The position numbers were made by a program, and so were the translations under genes. Under the pieces are notes generated by a model. It was not told where the DNA came from and did not search any database. It worked only from the letters and a program-made list of their open reading frames with translations. 64,000 nucleotides of DNA from an uncultured Sphingomonadaceae bacterium (GTDB lineage: Bacteria; Pseudomonadota; Alphaproteobacteria; Sphingomonadales; Sphingomonadaceae): positions 310,001-374,000 of the forward strand of contig CANLUL010000003.1 of the NCBI GenBank assembly GCA_947494305.1. Direction: 5' to 3'. Shown one piece after another: positions 27,577 to 36,922 of the stretch. Position 1 is the stretch's first letter; the number at the start of each line of letters is the position of its first letter.

Positions 27577-28701
27577 ATGTCTCAACGATTTACGTTTTCA
27601 ATATCTGCCACTGATGGAAAGGCGCGAACCGGCAAGATCGCCATGCGACGAGGGGAGATTCGCACTCCTGCCTTTATGCCGGTTGGAACAGCTGCGACTG
27701 TGAAAGCGATGAAGCCAGAGACTGTGCGGGCGACTGGCGCGGATATCATTCTTGGCAATACCTATCACTTAATGCTCCGTCCGGGGGCTGAGCGGATGGC
27801 TAAGCTCGGCGGATTGCATAAATTCATGAATTGGGAGCGCCCGATCTTGACCGATAGCGGCGGTTATCAGGTGATGAGCCTGTCCGATCTAGCCAAAATG
27901 AGCGAGGATGGGGTGGAGTTCCAAAGCCATTTGGATGGTTCCAGGCACATGCTAACCCCGGAACGGTCGATGGAAATCCAGCGATTGCTGGGCAGTGACA
28001 TTGTCATGGCTTTTGACGAATGCACCAAAAACGGCGCGACGAAAAAGGAAGCACTAGCGTCAATGGAGCGCTCGATGCGCTGGGCGAAACGGTCTCGCGA
28101 TGGATTTGATAGCGGGGAAGAGCATGCAGCCAGAGCGGCATTGTTCGGGATTCAGCAAGGGTCTTTGGATAAGGAACTGCGCGGAACATCAGCAGAGGCG
28201 CTGAAAGAAATTGGTTTTGATGGTTATGCGATTGGTGGTCTGGCCGTAGGAGAGGGGCAAGAGGCAATGTTTGATGTTCTCGACTATGCGCCTGACCAAC
28301 TGCCAGCCAATAAACCGCGTTATTTAATGGGCGTTGGAAAACCCGATGATCTGGTCGGCGCAGTGGAACGCGGTGTGGACATGTTTGATTGTGTCTTGCC
28401 CAGCCGTTCTGGACGCAATGGACAGGCTTTTACCACGCATGGGCCCATCAATATTCGCAACGCCAAATTTGCCGAAGATCTAGAACCTCTTGATAGTAGC
28501 TGCGCCTGTTCGGTTTGCCAAACCTATAGCCGGGCCTATCTCCATCATTTAATCCGAGCCAAGGAAATATTGGGTGCGATGTTAATGACGGAGCATAATA
28601 TTGCGTTTTATCAAGCGCTGATGGCTGGGATGCGGCAGGCTATATCGAAGGGTGAGTTCGCGGACTTTGCTGGTTCCTTCCGGTCAAAATATCTTAGCTA
28701 G
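27577..28701 (+). CDS. tgt: Queuine tRNA-ribosyltransferase (TGT)
   Basis: 374-residue TGT, which exchanges guanine-34 of tRNA(Asp/Asn/His/Tyr) for preQ1. The catalytic Asp region MTDSGGYQV appears as LTDSGGYQV, the nucleophile Asp in [13 protein letters not shown], and the zinc site as [17 protein letters not shown]. With queA it marks a queuosine pathway in this organism. Starts at ATG 27577. A hairpin repeat follows the gene. Confidence 0.97.
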   Translation: MSQRFTFSISATDGKARTGKIAMRRGEIRTPAFMPVGTAATVKAMKPETVRATGADIILGNTYHLMLRPGAERMAKLGGLHKFMNWERPILTDSGGYQVMSLSDLAKMSEDGVEFQSHLDGSRHMLTPERSMEIQRLLGSDIVMAFDECTKNGATKKEALASMERSMRWAKRSRDGFDSGEEHAARAALFGIQQGSLDKELRGTSAEALKEIGFDGYAIGGLAVGEGQEAMFDVLDYAPDQLPANKPRYLMGVGKPDDLVGAVERGVDMFDCVLPSRSGRNGQAFTTHGPINIRNAKFAEDLEPLDSSCACSVCQTYSRAYLHHLIRAKEILGAMLMTEHNIAFYQALMAGMRQAISKGEFADFAGSFRSKYLS

Positions 28702-28718
28702 AAAAATGCTGCCATTTT

Positions 28719-28807
28719 CCGTCATGCCAGCGAAAGCTGGCATCCAGATCAATCTTCGGGCATCAATGATTTTTGGCTTAGACCCCAGCCTCCGCTGGGA
28801 TGACGGG
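28719..28807. repeat. Intergenic hairpin repeat (GTCATGCCAGCG type)
   Basis: Two inverted modules. Outer arms CCGTCATGCCAGCG and CGCTGGGATGACGG pair with one mismatch. Each end also folds on its own: GCCAGC-GAAA-GCTGGC (28725-28740) and CCCAGC-CTCC-GCTGGG (28784-28799). It fills the tgt-glnE gap and could serve as a terminator; the ATG within its right arm (28800) should not be used as the glnE start. Such elements are familiar in sphingomonad genomes. Confidence 0.75.
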
Positions 28808-28814
28808 TGAGAAT

Positions 28815-31538
28815 ATGAGCGATGCAATATCTCAAACCAGTTTGACCGACGCGCTGCGCCGGGCACAGGAAAACTCACCTTACTTGGCGATGTCGATAGA
28901 ATTGCAGCCTGAGCTAACAGCATTGTTTGCAGATGAAAAACTCGCTGTTGCGATGGAATTTGTCCCTCAGGCCGGAGCTGGTGCTGAAAATGTTCGTCAG
29001 AAACTGCGACGGGAAAAACGTGCATTAGCCTTGGCACTAGCCATTGGAGATTTGGCCGGACAGTTAAGTTTGACCGATGTCATAACCCATCTTTCCGACT
29101 TTGCAGACCGCGCTCTAAATGAATCTATCACCGACATATATGCGCAGCGATATCCGGATGCAGACCCATCAGGTTTCGCCGTTATTGGTCTGGGGAAACA
29201 TGGCAGCAGGGAGCTGAATTACTCCTCTGACATTGACCCGATCTTCATTTACGATCCAGATAAAATTCCGACGCGCGGCCGGGAAGATCATAGCGATTCC
29301 TCTCGCCGTATCGGCCAGAAACTGGTCGAGTATCTCAATGACCGTGATGAAGATGGCTATGTTTTTCGGGTTGATATGCGGCTGCGCCCTTCACCGGAAG
29401 TCAGCCCGGTGGCATTGCCGGTAGAGGCCGCGATCAGCTATTACGAATCCAGTGCGCTGGCATGGGAACAAGCGGCTTTTATCCGTTCACGCTTTTCGGC
29501 TGGTGATGCAGAGTTGGGACAATATTTTCTCGAAGCTATCAATCCATTCATCTGGCGTCGGTCGATGGATTATGGTGCGATTCATAATATTGGCGCGGTC
29601 TCGGTGCAAATCCGGGATCACTATGCCGCGGGACAGAAGTTCGGTTTGGGCTATGATCTAAAGCGCGGCCGCGGCGGAATTCGTGAAGCAGAATTTTTTG
29701 CGCAAATGCATCAACTGATATTTGGCGGTCGTGAACCAGAATTGAGAGTGCCTGCAACGCGAGATGCGCTTGCTGTCCTGGCAAAGACCGGACGGATTAG
29801 AACCGAAAAAGCTGCAACGCTTTCTAGTGCTTATGAAACATATCGGGTGATTGAACATCGGTTGCAGATGGTCAACGATCAACAAACTCACAGCCTGCCA
29901 GATGATAACGAAGCACTGGACCGTGTGGCGCGATTGCACGGGATTAATGACGGATCGGCACTGTTGGCAATGCTCGAACCACATGTCGAAGCAGTAGGGA
30001 TGATCTATGATGATCTGATTGGCGATGATGATGATACGCACCTCCCTCAAGATGAACAGAAACTGCGTAAGGTTCTGACAAACCAGAAGGTCTCCGAACT
30101 GGATGGTTTTGTAGCGAGCATCAAACGTTGGCGTAGTGGCAAGGTAACGGCTTTGCGAAGTGCTGCTGCGGTTGATTCTTTTGAGGCCGTGTTGCCTGAG
30201 TTAATCGGTGCAATAGCTGCTTCACCTGATCCAGGGCGAGCAATTCGACGGCTCGATAATCTGATCGAAAAGCTGCCGACAGCAATAAATTTCTTTCGCT
30301 TGCTGGAGGCTCGTCCGGCGCTCCGGGAGATGCTCGGACGTATTCTCAGCCACGCACCAGTGCTCGCCGACGCCTTGTCGCGGCGGACCGAGTTACTCGA
30401 AGGTCTGATTGATGCCACTGCTCTCGATTTACCCCCTTCGGTTGATGAGTTATCCAAGCAGTTTGCAAGGAAAGAGCCGGGCGATGACTATCAGATGCTG
30501 CTCGACCGCGTTCGCGCACGTGTCGGAGAAAAGCGTTTTGCCTTGGGGACGCAGCTTATTGAATCGGCTCATGATCCATTGGCTATTGCCGCCGGCTACG
30601 CGCGTGTAGCGGAGGCAGCGATACAAGTGCTTGCTAGTGCCACGATTGCTGAATTTGAGGCTGTCCACGGTAAGATAGCGGGAAGTGAGATGCTTGTGCT
30701 GGCTCTCGGCCGCCTTGGTGGAGAAGCCCTGACCCATGCGTCTGACCTGGATCTCATTTTCTTGTTCACTGGTGATCATAGTATCGAATCAGATGGCGAT
30801 CGACCGCTTGGCGGCACACAGTATTTTAATCGGCTGGCAACCCGTATTGTTTCTGCTCTGTCAGTGCAGACAGCGGCTGGACCTCTTTATGAAGTGGATA
30901 CCCGGCTTAGACCTTCGGGTGCTCAAGGACCAATGGCGGTAAGCACCGAGAGTTTTCGGAAATATCAGAATGAAAACGCCTGGACTTGGGAACATATGGC
31001 CTTAACGCGAGCCCGACCGGTATTTGGCAGTTTGAAAGGCTGTACGACACTGCAGATGGAGATTGAGGCGATCCTAAAAAAGGAACGTGAACCGGAAAAA
31101 CTGCGTAAGGAAGTGCGCAAAATGCGGCTTGATATTGTTGAACATAAGCCGCCCGCAGGCCCGCTTGACACCAAGTTAATGGAAGGCGGTCTGGTAGATT
31201 GGGAATTTATCATCCATTTTTTGCAGCTAAAAACTGGCGAAGCTCGTCATCCGCAACTTGGTGAAGCAGCGCGAGGATTGGCGAATGCAGGTTACCTAGA
31301 CAACAAGTTAGTAAACGCACATGAATTGATGACGCGATTGCTTGTCGCGCTTCGTCTAATGTCGCCAAATTGCGACTATCCGCCGGAGGCGGGTCGGGAA
31401 CTTATTGCTCGTGCGGCCGGTCAAGAAAACTGGAATGCCCTTTTGGACGGCTATGATGCGGCTCGGCAATCCGTTATTGAAGAATGGAATCGGCACTTGC
31501 GGCCGGACCCTGATGAAATTCTTGGAGACATAAAATGA
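28815..31538 (+). CDS. glnE: Bifunctional glutamine synthetase adenylyltransferase/deadenylyltransferase
   Basis: 907-residue GlnE, which adenylylates and de-adenylylates glutamine synthetase under control of PII. Two nucleotidyltransferase domains carry the G-x11-D-x-D signature intact: GLGKHGSRELNYSSDID (about residues 125-141) and ALGRLGGEALTHASDLD (about 635-650). Both activities should therefore be present. Start at ATG 28815; the upstream in-frame ATG 28800 lies in the hairpin repeat. The bcp gene starts with an ATGA overlap. Confidence 0.96.
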   Translation: MSDAISQTSLTDALRRAQENSPYLAMSIELQPELTALFADEKLAVAMEFVPQAGAGAENVRQKLRREKRALALALAIGDLAGQLSLTDVITHLSDFADRALNESITDIYAQRYPDADPSGFAVIGLGKHGSRELNYSSDIDPIFIYDPDKIPTRGREDHSDSSRRIGQKLVEYLNDRDEDGYVFRVDMRLRPSPEVSPVALPVEAAISYYESSALAWEQAAFIRSRFSAGDAELGQYFLEAINPFIWRRSMDYGAIHNIGAVSVQIRDHYAAGQKFGLGYDLKRGRGGIREAEFFAQMHQLIFGGREPELRVPATRDALAVLAKTGRIRTEKAATLSSAYETYRVIEHRLQMVNDQQTHSLPDDNEALDRVARLHGINDGSALLAMLEPHVEAVGMIYDDLIGDDDDTHLPQDEQKLRKVLTNQKVSELDGFVASIKRWRSGKVTALRSAAAVDSFEAVLPELIGAIAASPDPGRAIRRLDNLIEKLPTAINFFRLLEARPALREMLGRILSHAPVLADALSRRTELLEGLIDATALDLPPSVDELSKQFARKEPGDDYQMLLDRVRARVGEKRFALGTQLIESAHDPLAIAAGYARVAEAAIQVLASATIAEFEAVHGKIAGSEMLVLALGRLGGEALTHASDLDLIFLFTGDHSIESDGDRPLGGTQYFNRLATRIVSALSVQTAAGPLYEVDTRLRPSGAQGPMAVSTESFRKYQNENAWTWEHMALTRARPVFGSLKGCTTLQMEIEAILKKEREPEKLRKEVRKMRLDIVEHKPPAGPLDTKLMEGGLVDWEFIIHFLQLKTGEARHPQLGEAARGLANAGYLDNKLVNAHELMTRLLVALRLMSPNCDYPPEAGRELIARAAGQENWNALLDGYDAARQSVIEEWNRHLRPDPDEILGDIK

Positions 31539-31996
31539 TCGACGTGGGTGACACACTACCAGATATGGAATTGACGGCGCCAGATGGTGCTATCGTGAAA
31601 TTATCTGATTATCATGGCAAAAAACTTGTGCTGTTTTTCTATCCTAAAGCCAGTACGCCGGGATGCACGACAGAATCTAAAGATTTTTCTGCACTTTTGC
31701 CGCAATTTGAGAAAGCAGGAGCAGCGGTGCTTGGCATGTCTGCGGATTCCGGCAAGCGGCAACAGAATTTCATCAAAAAGCAGGAATTGACGGTTGATAT
31801 CGCATCCGATGAAAGTACCGAATTTTTGGAAAAGATCGGCGTTTGGGCGGAAAAGAAAATGTACGGAAAGACCTATATGGGGATCATTCGTTCGACCTTT
31901 TTGCTTGGTGAAGACGGCAAGGTGGTCCAGGCATGGCCAAAGGTGAAGGTTAAAGGCCATGCGGAAGAAGTTCTTGCGGCTGTTCAGGCGGCCTGA
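31535..31996 (+). CDS. bcp: Peroxiredoxin, Bcp/PrxQ type
   Basis: 153-residue thiol peroxidase. The peroxidatic Cys is in STPGCTTESKDF (about residue 44). The partner Cys five residues later, found in E. coli Bcp, is absent, and no other cysteine exists in the protein, so it must work as a one-Cys peroxiredoxin with an external thiol resolving the sulfenate. ATGA overlap with glnE. GIIRSTFLLGEDGKV near the C-terminus is typical of the group. Confidence 0.93.
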   Translation: MIDVGDTLPDMELTAPDGAIVKLSDYHGKKLVLFFYPKASTPGCTTESKDFSALLPQFEKAGAAVLGMSADSGKRQQNFIKKQELTVDIASDESTEFLEKIGVWAEKKMYGKTYMGIIRSTFLLGEDGKVVQAWPKVKVKGHAEEVLAAVQAA

Positions 31997-32011
31997 ACTG
32001 ATTCTTTGCCC

Positions 32012-32800
32012 ATGACCGATGTCAGCGAAGCGGTCCGCTCTATTTTGAACACCGCAGACCCTAAGGCGAAAGTTATGACGGCACGCCGTGTCGTCCGCGA
32101 TTGGCGAAAGGGGCGGCTGGCGCATGAATTTTCGGCAAATATGCCGGATACGCCAACCCGTCCCGATAAACCTGAATTGCTTCAACCGCGTGAAATGCCG
32201 CGCCGAGGCAAAGGGACATCTGTGGCAAAGCGGGCGGCATTGATCCACGCTCTGGCACATATTGAATTTGTTGCCATTGATCTCGCGTTCGACATGATCG
32301 GGCGATTTGGCGGTCAATTTCCGCCAGAATTTGTCAATGACTGGATGCGTGTTGGGGCAGAGGAAGCGATGCATTTCGCCCTTTTGGACCGGCGGTTGCG
32401 GGAAATGGACAGCTTTTATGGAGCTATGCCCGCCCATGATGGTCTTTGGGATGCAGCAAAGGAAACGGCGCATGATGTATCTGCTCGATTGGCGATCGTG
32501 CCAATGGTGTTAGAGGCGAGAGGATTGGACATCACTTTGGCGACGGTTGAGCGCTTCAAACAACAAGGAGATCATCTCACCGCAAAGGTCTTAACCCGAA
32601 TCTATCACGATGAAATTCGGCATGTCTCATATGGGACCAAATGGTTCGAATCCGTCTGTGAAACGCAGAAAATTAACCATTATGAACAATGGCATCATCT
32701 TGTAAAAACGCATTTCAGAGGCGCACTAAAGCCTCCATTCAACGACTCAGCCCGTCGTGCAGCCGGTTTAACCCAAGATTATTACCTTGGTATTGAATAA
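32012..32800 (+). CDS. DUF455 ferritin-like protein
   Basis: 262-residue helical protein of the DUF455 ferritin-like family. It has KRAALIHALAHIEFVAIDLAFD, GAEEAMHFALLDRRLREM, MVLEARGLDIT and IYHDEIRHVSYG, with the Glu and His residues (ExxH pairs) spaced like a di-iron four-helix bundle. Biological role not established; some relatives are linked to tRNA-hydroxylase-type MiaE folds. Start at ATG 32012; TTG 32006 is also in frame. It follows bcp by 15 bases. Confidence 0.85.
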   Translation: MTDVSEAVRSILNTADPKAKVMTARRVVRDWRKGRLAHEFSANMPDTPTRPDKPELLQPREMPRRGKGTSVAKRAALIHALAHIEFVAIDLAFDMIGRFGGQFPPEFVNDWMRVGAEEAMHFALLDRRLREMDSFYGAMPAHDGLWDAAKETAHDVSARLAIVPMVLEARGLDITLATVERFKQQGDHLTAKVLTRIYHDEIRHVSYGTKWFESVCETQKINHYEQWHHLVKTHFRGALKPPFNDSARRAAGLTQDYYLGIE

Positions 32801-32906
32801 TTAACCAATACCATTTTACACCTGTCAATAGATCACCGGGGGTTAAATTCCGATCAATATAGAACCGTGAGGCTGCACGGGTCGCAAAACAGGAGTCGAT
32901 CACTTG

Positions 32907-33611
32907 ATGACCGGCAATGTAATTAGTTTGTTTCAAAATGCTGTGAACAAAATCACAGCGGTAGTAGTAATCGGATCAGCGATGGCTTTAACGCCAGCCG
33001 CAGCGGCGGAAGAAGCCGGTGCAAGTATCCCGGTGGACGTACTGAAATCTGATGCTGGCGAAAGTACTCTCGGCAAAGCAGACCCTGCTTTCCGGATGAT
33101 TTTCAAAAATTGGTCAGGTCAGGGCAAGAAACAACCAGTTAAACTGACGATACCGTCTATGAAGCCCGTGAAGAGTTACCGACTAACCAGTAACTTTGGC
33201 TTGCGCTCCGATCCATTCCGTGGCGGTCGTCGCAGCCATAAAGGCATTGATATGGCCGGCCCTGTTGGTACGCCAATATACGCGACAGCAGATGGCATTG
33301 TTGGTCGCTCACAATGGGTGCGCGGTTACGGAAAATATATAGAAATTAATCACGGCAATGAAATTCAAACCCGTTATGGTCACATGTCCCGCCTGAACGT
33401 GAAAGCGAATGCGCGCGTTAAAGCAGGTGATTTGATCGGCTTTATGGGTTCAACCGGCCGCTCAACCGGTAGTCACCTTCATTATGAAGTGCGGATTGCT
33501 GGCCAGGCAGTGAATCCAACACCTTTCATGCAATCGAATGATTTTCTGGTTGCGCAGAAGCTTAATCCGCAAACAAACGGCGCTATTGCTTTAGGCGGCC
33601 CAGAAGAATAA
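32907..33611 (+). CDS. M23 family metallopeptidase (LytM type)
   Basis: 234 residues, signal or anchor region around MALTPAAAAEEAG, and a C-terminal LytM domain that cuts peptidoglycan cross-links. The zinc ligands are intact: SHKGIDMAGP (HxxxD) and the HLHYEV pair, with TRYGHMS as the third His. AGGAG at 32891-32895 supports ATG 32907. An active rather than degenerate peptidase, so it is not a simple EnvC/NlpD-type activator. A terminator hairpin follows at 33641. Confidence 0.9.
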   Translation: MTGNVISLFQNAVNKITAVVVIGSAMALTPAAAAEEAGASIPVDVLKSDAGESTLGKADPAFRMIFKNWSGQGKKQPVKLTIPSMKPVKSYRLTSNFGLRSDPFRGGRRSHKGIDMAGPVGTPIYATADGIVGRSQWVRGYGKYIEINHGNEIQTRYGHMSRLNVKANARVKAGDLIGFMGSTGRSTGSHLHYEVRIAGQAVNPTPFMQSNDFLVAQKLNPQTNGAIALGGPEE

Positions 33612-33640
33612 GCTATATTTTCACCTTTGGGAGAGGGTGC

Positions 33641-33679
33641 AAAGGGGTGAGCAGGTCGTAAAGACTTGCCGCCCCTTTT
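33641..33679 (+). terminator. Intrinsic terminator after the M23 gene
   Basis: AAAGGGG pairs with CCCCTTTT, with an inner stem GCAGGTC/GACTTGC (one G-T pair) around GTAAA. Located 30 bases after the M23 stop codon and 21 bases before the erpA start. Confidence 0.65.
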
Positions 33680-33700
33680 GATTCTTCCTATCTAGAGAAT

Positions 33701-34051
33701 ATGACCCAAATCGCTGAAACATCCGAACAGGATATTATCCTCACGCCAAACGCCGCAAAGCGTGTGGCTGCTATTGCCGATAAACAGGGTATGCCTGCGG
33801 TATTGCGGCTGTCCGTTGAAGGTGGAGGCTGTTCCGGTTTTCAATATCGCTTTGGTCTTGCTGAAGCGATTGAAGATGATGATACAGTGGTCGAAGAATC
33901 GGGCGTCAAACTGGCCGTAGACGAAATTAGTTTGGATCTGGTGCGCGGAAGTGCCGTTGATTTTGTCGAATCATTAGGCGGCAGTGCATTTCAGGTGACA
34001 AATCCCAATGCCGCATCGGGTTGCGGCTGCGGCTCTAGTTTCTCTGTCTAA
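33701..34051 (+). CDS. erpA: Iron-sulfur cluster insertion protein (ErpA/IscA family)
   Basis: 116-residue A-type Fe-S carrier. The three conserved cysteines are in GGCSGFQY (about residue 44) and the C-terminal ASGCGCGSSFSV. It delivers Fe-S clusters to apo-proteins. Whether it is ErpA or IscA/SufA cannot be settled from sequence alone; the lack of other isc/suf genes nearby favours ErpA. The exonuclease gene begins on the next base after the stop. Confidence 0.88.
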   Translation: MTQIAETSEQDIILTPNAAKRVAAIADKQGMPAVLRLSVEGGGCSGFQYRFGLAEAIEDDDTVVEESGVKLAVDEISLDLVRGSAVDFVESLGGSAFQVTNPNAASGCGCGSSFSV

Positions 34052-34840
34052 GTGAAAATCGCATCCTACAATATTAATGGTATCAAGGCGCGCTTGCCGC
34101 GCCTGCTTGAATGGTTGGAAGAAACCAAGCCGGACGTCGCCTGCCTGCAAGAAATCAAGACACAGGATGAGGGTTTCCCGGCGGATAAATTTGAAGAAAT
34201 TGGCTATGGTGCGATTTGGCACGGGCAGAAGAGCTTTAATGGCGTTGCGATCCTAACCCGTGATCAACAGCCGGAAGAAACCAAACGGGGCCTCGATGGT
34301 GAACCAGAAGATGAGCATAGCCGCTATCTGGAAGCGAATGTAAAAAGCCCCAATGGCGAGATGGTTCGGGTTGCGAGTATCTATCTTCCCAACGGCAATC
34401 CGCATCCTGGCCCAAAATTTGATTTCAAGCTTCGCTGGATGAAGCGCCTTCGTGATCGTGCCACTCAAATATGGGCGGAGGAAATTCCAGCAGTGCTTGC
34501 AGGGGATTACAACGTGATTCCGCGTGACAATGACGTTTTCTCTGTGAAGGCGATGCAGAATGATGCGCTGATGCAGCCAGAAAGCCGTGCCGGATATCAA
34601 CGTATCTTGGGCGATGGCTGGACCGATGCCCTGGGCGTTACTTATCCTGCAGGCAATATCTGGACCTATTGGGATTATCGCAGCGGCGGTTGGCAGCGTG
34701 ATCAAGGGTTTCGGATTGATCATCTGCTTCTCAGCCCCTTGGCTGCGGATAGTTTAAAAACTGTCGGTGTCGACAAAGAACATCGCGGCCGTGAAAAAGC
34801 GAGCGATCACACACCAGCATGGGTTGAGCTGGATATTTGA
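34052..34840 (+). CDS. xthA: Exodeoxyribonuclease III
   Basis: 262-residue AP endonuclease/exonuclease III for base excision repair. EEP-fold motifs: the SYNINGIKARL start, ACLQEIKTQ (metal Glu), GDYNVIPRDNDV and the terminal SDHTPAWVELD with the catalytic Asp-His. GTG start at 34052, directly after the erpA stop with no gap, so translation is coupled. Its stop codon TGA overlaps the next gene's ATG. Confidence 0.95.
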   Translation: MKIASYNINGIKARLPRLLEWLEETKPDVACLQEIKTQDEGFPADKFEEIGYGAIWHGQKSFNGVAILTRDQQPEETKRGLDGEPEDEHSRYLEANVKSPNGEMVRVASIYLPNGNPHPGPKFDFKLRWMKRLRDRATQIWAEEIPAVLAGDYNVIPRDNDVFSVKAMQNDALMQPESRAGYQRILGDGWTDALGVTYPAGNIWTYWDYRSGGWQRDQGFRIDHLLLSPLAADSLKTVGVDKEHRGREKASDHTPAWVELDI

Positions 34841-35655
34841 TGCGGACCCTTTTGGGCGGCGTTGCCATTTCGGTTGGCATTTATCTGATTTTGTTATTGT
34901 TGGTGTTTTTATTCCAACGACAGTTTCTCTATTTGCCTGATCAATCCGTACCCAGTGAAAACCATCTCAATAAGATGAATGTTGCTAGCGTTACAATTCA
35001 GTCCGGCCCAGATGGTGATACCCATTCCCTCTGGCGTGATCCGTTAAAGGACAATAGTCCTGTGATCCTTTTTTTGCACGGCAACGCTGGATCTCACTAT
35101 GATCGCATCCCAATGATTCAAGCGATAGCGCGGGGTGGTGCCGGTATTTTGGCTGTGGGTTATCCTGGCTATGGAGGCAATCCTGGCAGTCCTTCGGAAC
35201 AGGCGCTCAATGCTGCGGCTCAGGCCAATTTTGATTGGCTCATTTCGCAAAATATTACCCCGGAGCGAGTTGTAATTGTTGGTGAATCGCTAGGATCAGG
35301 TGTTGCAACCAATCTCGCGACCAAAAATGAAGCTGCTGGGCTGATACTGATAGCGTCTTACACCAGCATGGATGACATGGCGCAACGGCAGTTCCCGATG
35401 TTTCCAGCCAAATGGCTGGTAAAAGATCGCTATCGCTCGATTGATCGTATCGATCGAATAGATATGCCGCTGAGTTGGATTCATGGGACTGCTGATGAAC
35501 TCATTCCCTTTGCAATGGGGCAGGAGTTATTCGATGCTGCAAAAGATCCCAAGACCAGGCATTCAATAGAGCAGGGTGGGCACAACGATCTATGGTCTCT
35601 CGGCATTGATGACATTGTACGCCGTGAAGCAGAACGGTTTGTCCCGGGCAGCTAG
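34840..35655 (+). CDS. Membrane-anchored alpha/beta hydrolase (BEM46-like)
   Basis: 271 residues: one N-terminal membrane helix (LLGGVAISVGIYLILLLLV), then an alpha/beta hydrolase. The oxyanion region is LFLHGNAGSHYDR, the nucleophile elbow VGESLGSG, the acid Asp in HGTADELIPF, and the catalytic His in QGGHNDLW. This organisation matches the BEM46/ABHD13 group, whose substrates are unknown. Start ATG 34840 overlaps the xthA stop (TGATG). Confidence 0.88.
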   Translation: MRTLLGGVAISVGIYLILLLLVFLFQRQFLYLPDQSVPSENHLNKMNVASVTIQSGPDGDTHSLWRDPLKDNSPVILFLHGNAGSHYDRIPMIQAIARGGAGILAVGYPGYGGNPGSPSEQALNAAAQANFDWLISQNITPERVVIVGESLGSGVATNLATKNEAAGLILIASYTSMDDMAQRQFPMFPAKWLVKDRYRSIDRIDRIDMPLSWIHGTADELIPFAMGQELFDAAKDPKTRHSIEQGGHNDLWSLGIDDIVRREAERFVPGS

Positions 35656-35664
35656 AGGCTTGGC

Positions 35665-36828
35665 TTATGGAACTGCCGTTTCTTGCCATGTGCGCAACAT
35701 CTGATAGGCTACGGCATTTGCCGGACCCTCGCCGGTTAAGGCGACGGCGGCGTAATCATGATCCATAGGATCAATCATCACAAAAGCCCTGATCCCCGGC
35801 ATTCCGCCGGCATGGCCCACCCATGTTTTTAACTGTCCATCCGACTGTGGCAAGCGAACTGCCATCACGCCGAGCCCATAAAACATGCCATCGTCAAACA
35901 TAGGGTAAAGTTTGGCAAACATCTCATCCCGGGTTGCAGGCCTTACCAATTGACCTGCCAATAATGCGCGCCAAAAGGCTATCATATCATCGCTGGTTGC
36001 TGCGATCGGCCCGGCTGCGCCGGGTGATCGCATATCAGATGTTTGATCATCACTAGGATGAGGTGTCGCAATTTTGCTCACATCATCGATTGTGGAAAGA
36101 GCACGGCTGTTTTGAAGACCGATCTTATCAAAGATCTGCGCTTGAATGATTTGAGACAGCGGTTGCGCATAAATTTTTTCCGCAATCAGGCCTAGGAAGA
36201 AATATCCGGTATTGGAATAGCGCCAATATTGACCGGGACAGAATAGGGCGCCGTGCTTTCTAAGGACCTTGATGTTTTCTTTGAGGTTTAGCGATTTTGT
36301 ACCGTTTCTCGTCGCGACCTGGTCCTCATTGGTGCTGTACAAGCCCGATGTGTGATTGAGCAGCATTCTGATGGTGATAAGGTCGCCATTGGGAACGCCT
36401 TTGACCCACTTGGATAGATGGTCATCCAAAGACAATTGATTGTTTTCAATCAATTGCATGATAACGACAGCGGTATAGGATTTTCCAACACTCGCCCAGT
36501 AGTGGAGTTTTTCTGAGCCTGTCAGTCCGTCAGTCCCAGACCATATCGGGCCATCGGCATCGGCAAGGCCGACCGTCATGCTCGCCGCTTTGGACTTGGT
36601 CATCATATCGGAAAATGCAGATGTCAGTTTACTTTGCCGCTCGGCATTTATTGAAGATGGTGTCTGATCGGCAACCGGCGGATTCGCTATAGAAACAGCC
36701 ACAGAAGGTTTGCCGGCATAAGCCATGACGGCATCGCATTTGAGAGGCTTCCCTACGGCACCTTGGACCGGCATGATAAGGATCGTACTGGCCAAAATAA
36801 GTAGAGCCAAAGAGTGACTAATAGGCAT
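35665..36828 (-). CDS. Beta-lactamase-fold serine hydrolase
   Basis: 387 residues with an N-terminal signal (LALLILASTILIMPVQG). Class C beta-lactamase/DD-peptidase fold: SVGKS contains the SxxK nucleophile, YSNTGY the YxN triad, and VGHAGGMPG the third (HxG) motif. This pattern is typical of esterases or D-aminopeptidases of the family (EstB type) and does not by itself mean antibiotic resistance. Convergent with the BEM46-like gene, nine bases apart. Confidence 0.85.
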   Translation of the reverse strand: MPISHSLALLILASTILIMPVQGAVGKPLKCDAVMAYAGKPSVAVSIANPPVADQTPSSINAERQSKLTSAFSDMMTKSKAASMTVGLADADGPIWSGTDGLTGSEKLHYWASVGKSYTAVVIMQLIENNQLSLDDHLSKWVKGVPNGDLITIRMLLNHTSGLYSTNEDQVATRNGTKSLNLKENIKVLRKHGALFCPGQYWRYSNTGYFFLGLIAEKIYAQPLSQIIQAQIFDKIGLQNSRALSTIDDVSKIATPHPSDDQTSDMRSPGAAGPIAATSDDMIAFWRALLAGQLVRPATRDEMFAKLYPMFDDGMFYGLGVMAVRLPQSDGQLKTWVGHAGGMPGIRAFVMIDPMDHDYAAVALTGEGPANAVAYQMLRTWQETAVP

Positions 36829-36922
36829 AGTTATCTCACCAGAGGATTATTTGGCGTAATATCAACAGAACATTATCGCCAGCGTGATGACCTATTGGTG
36901 AACGATCAGCGTTGGGCAGCAA

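Noticed and set aside
31601-32473. 290-codon ORF on the minus strand opposite bcp and DUF455
   Set aside because: It is antisense to two clearly real genes, has scattered Cys/His/Arg-rich composition and no recognisable motif.
32643-32653. GGTTCGAATCC, a T-loop-like tRNA string
   Set aside because: Lies in the DUF455 coding sequence and no acceptor, D-arm or anticodon arm can be drawn around it.
35665-36828. Antibiotic-resistance beta-lactamase
   Set aside because: The motif order fits esterase or DD-peptidase-type serine hydrolases of the same fold; sequence gives no ground for a resistance role.
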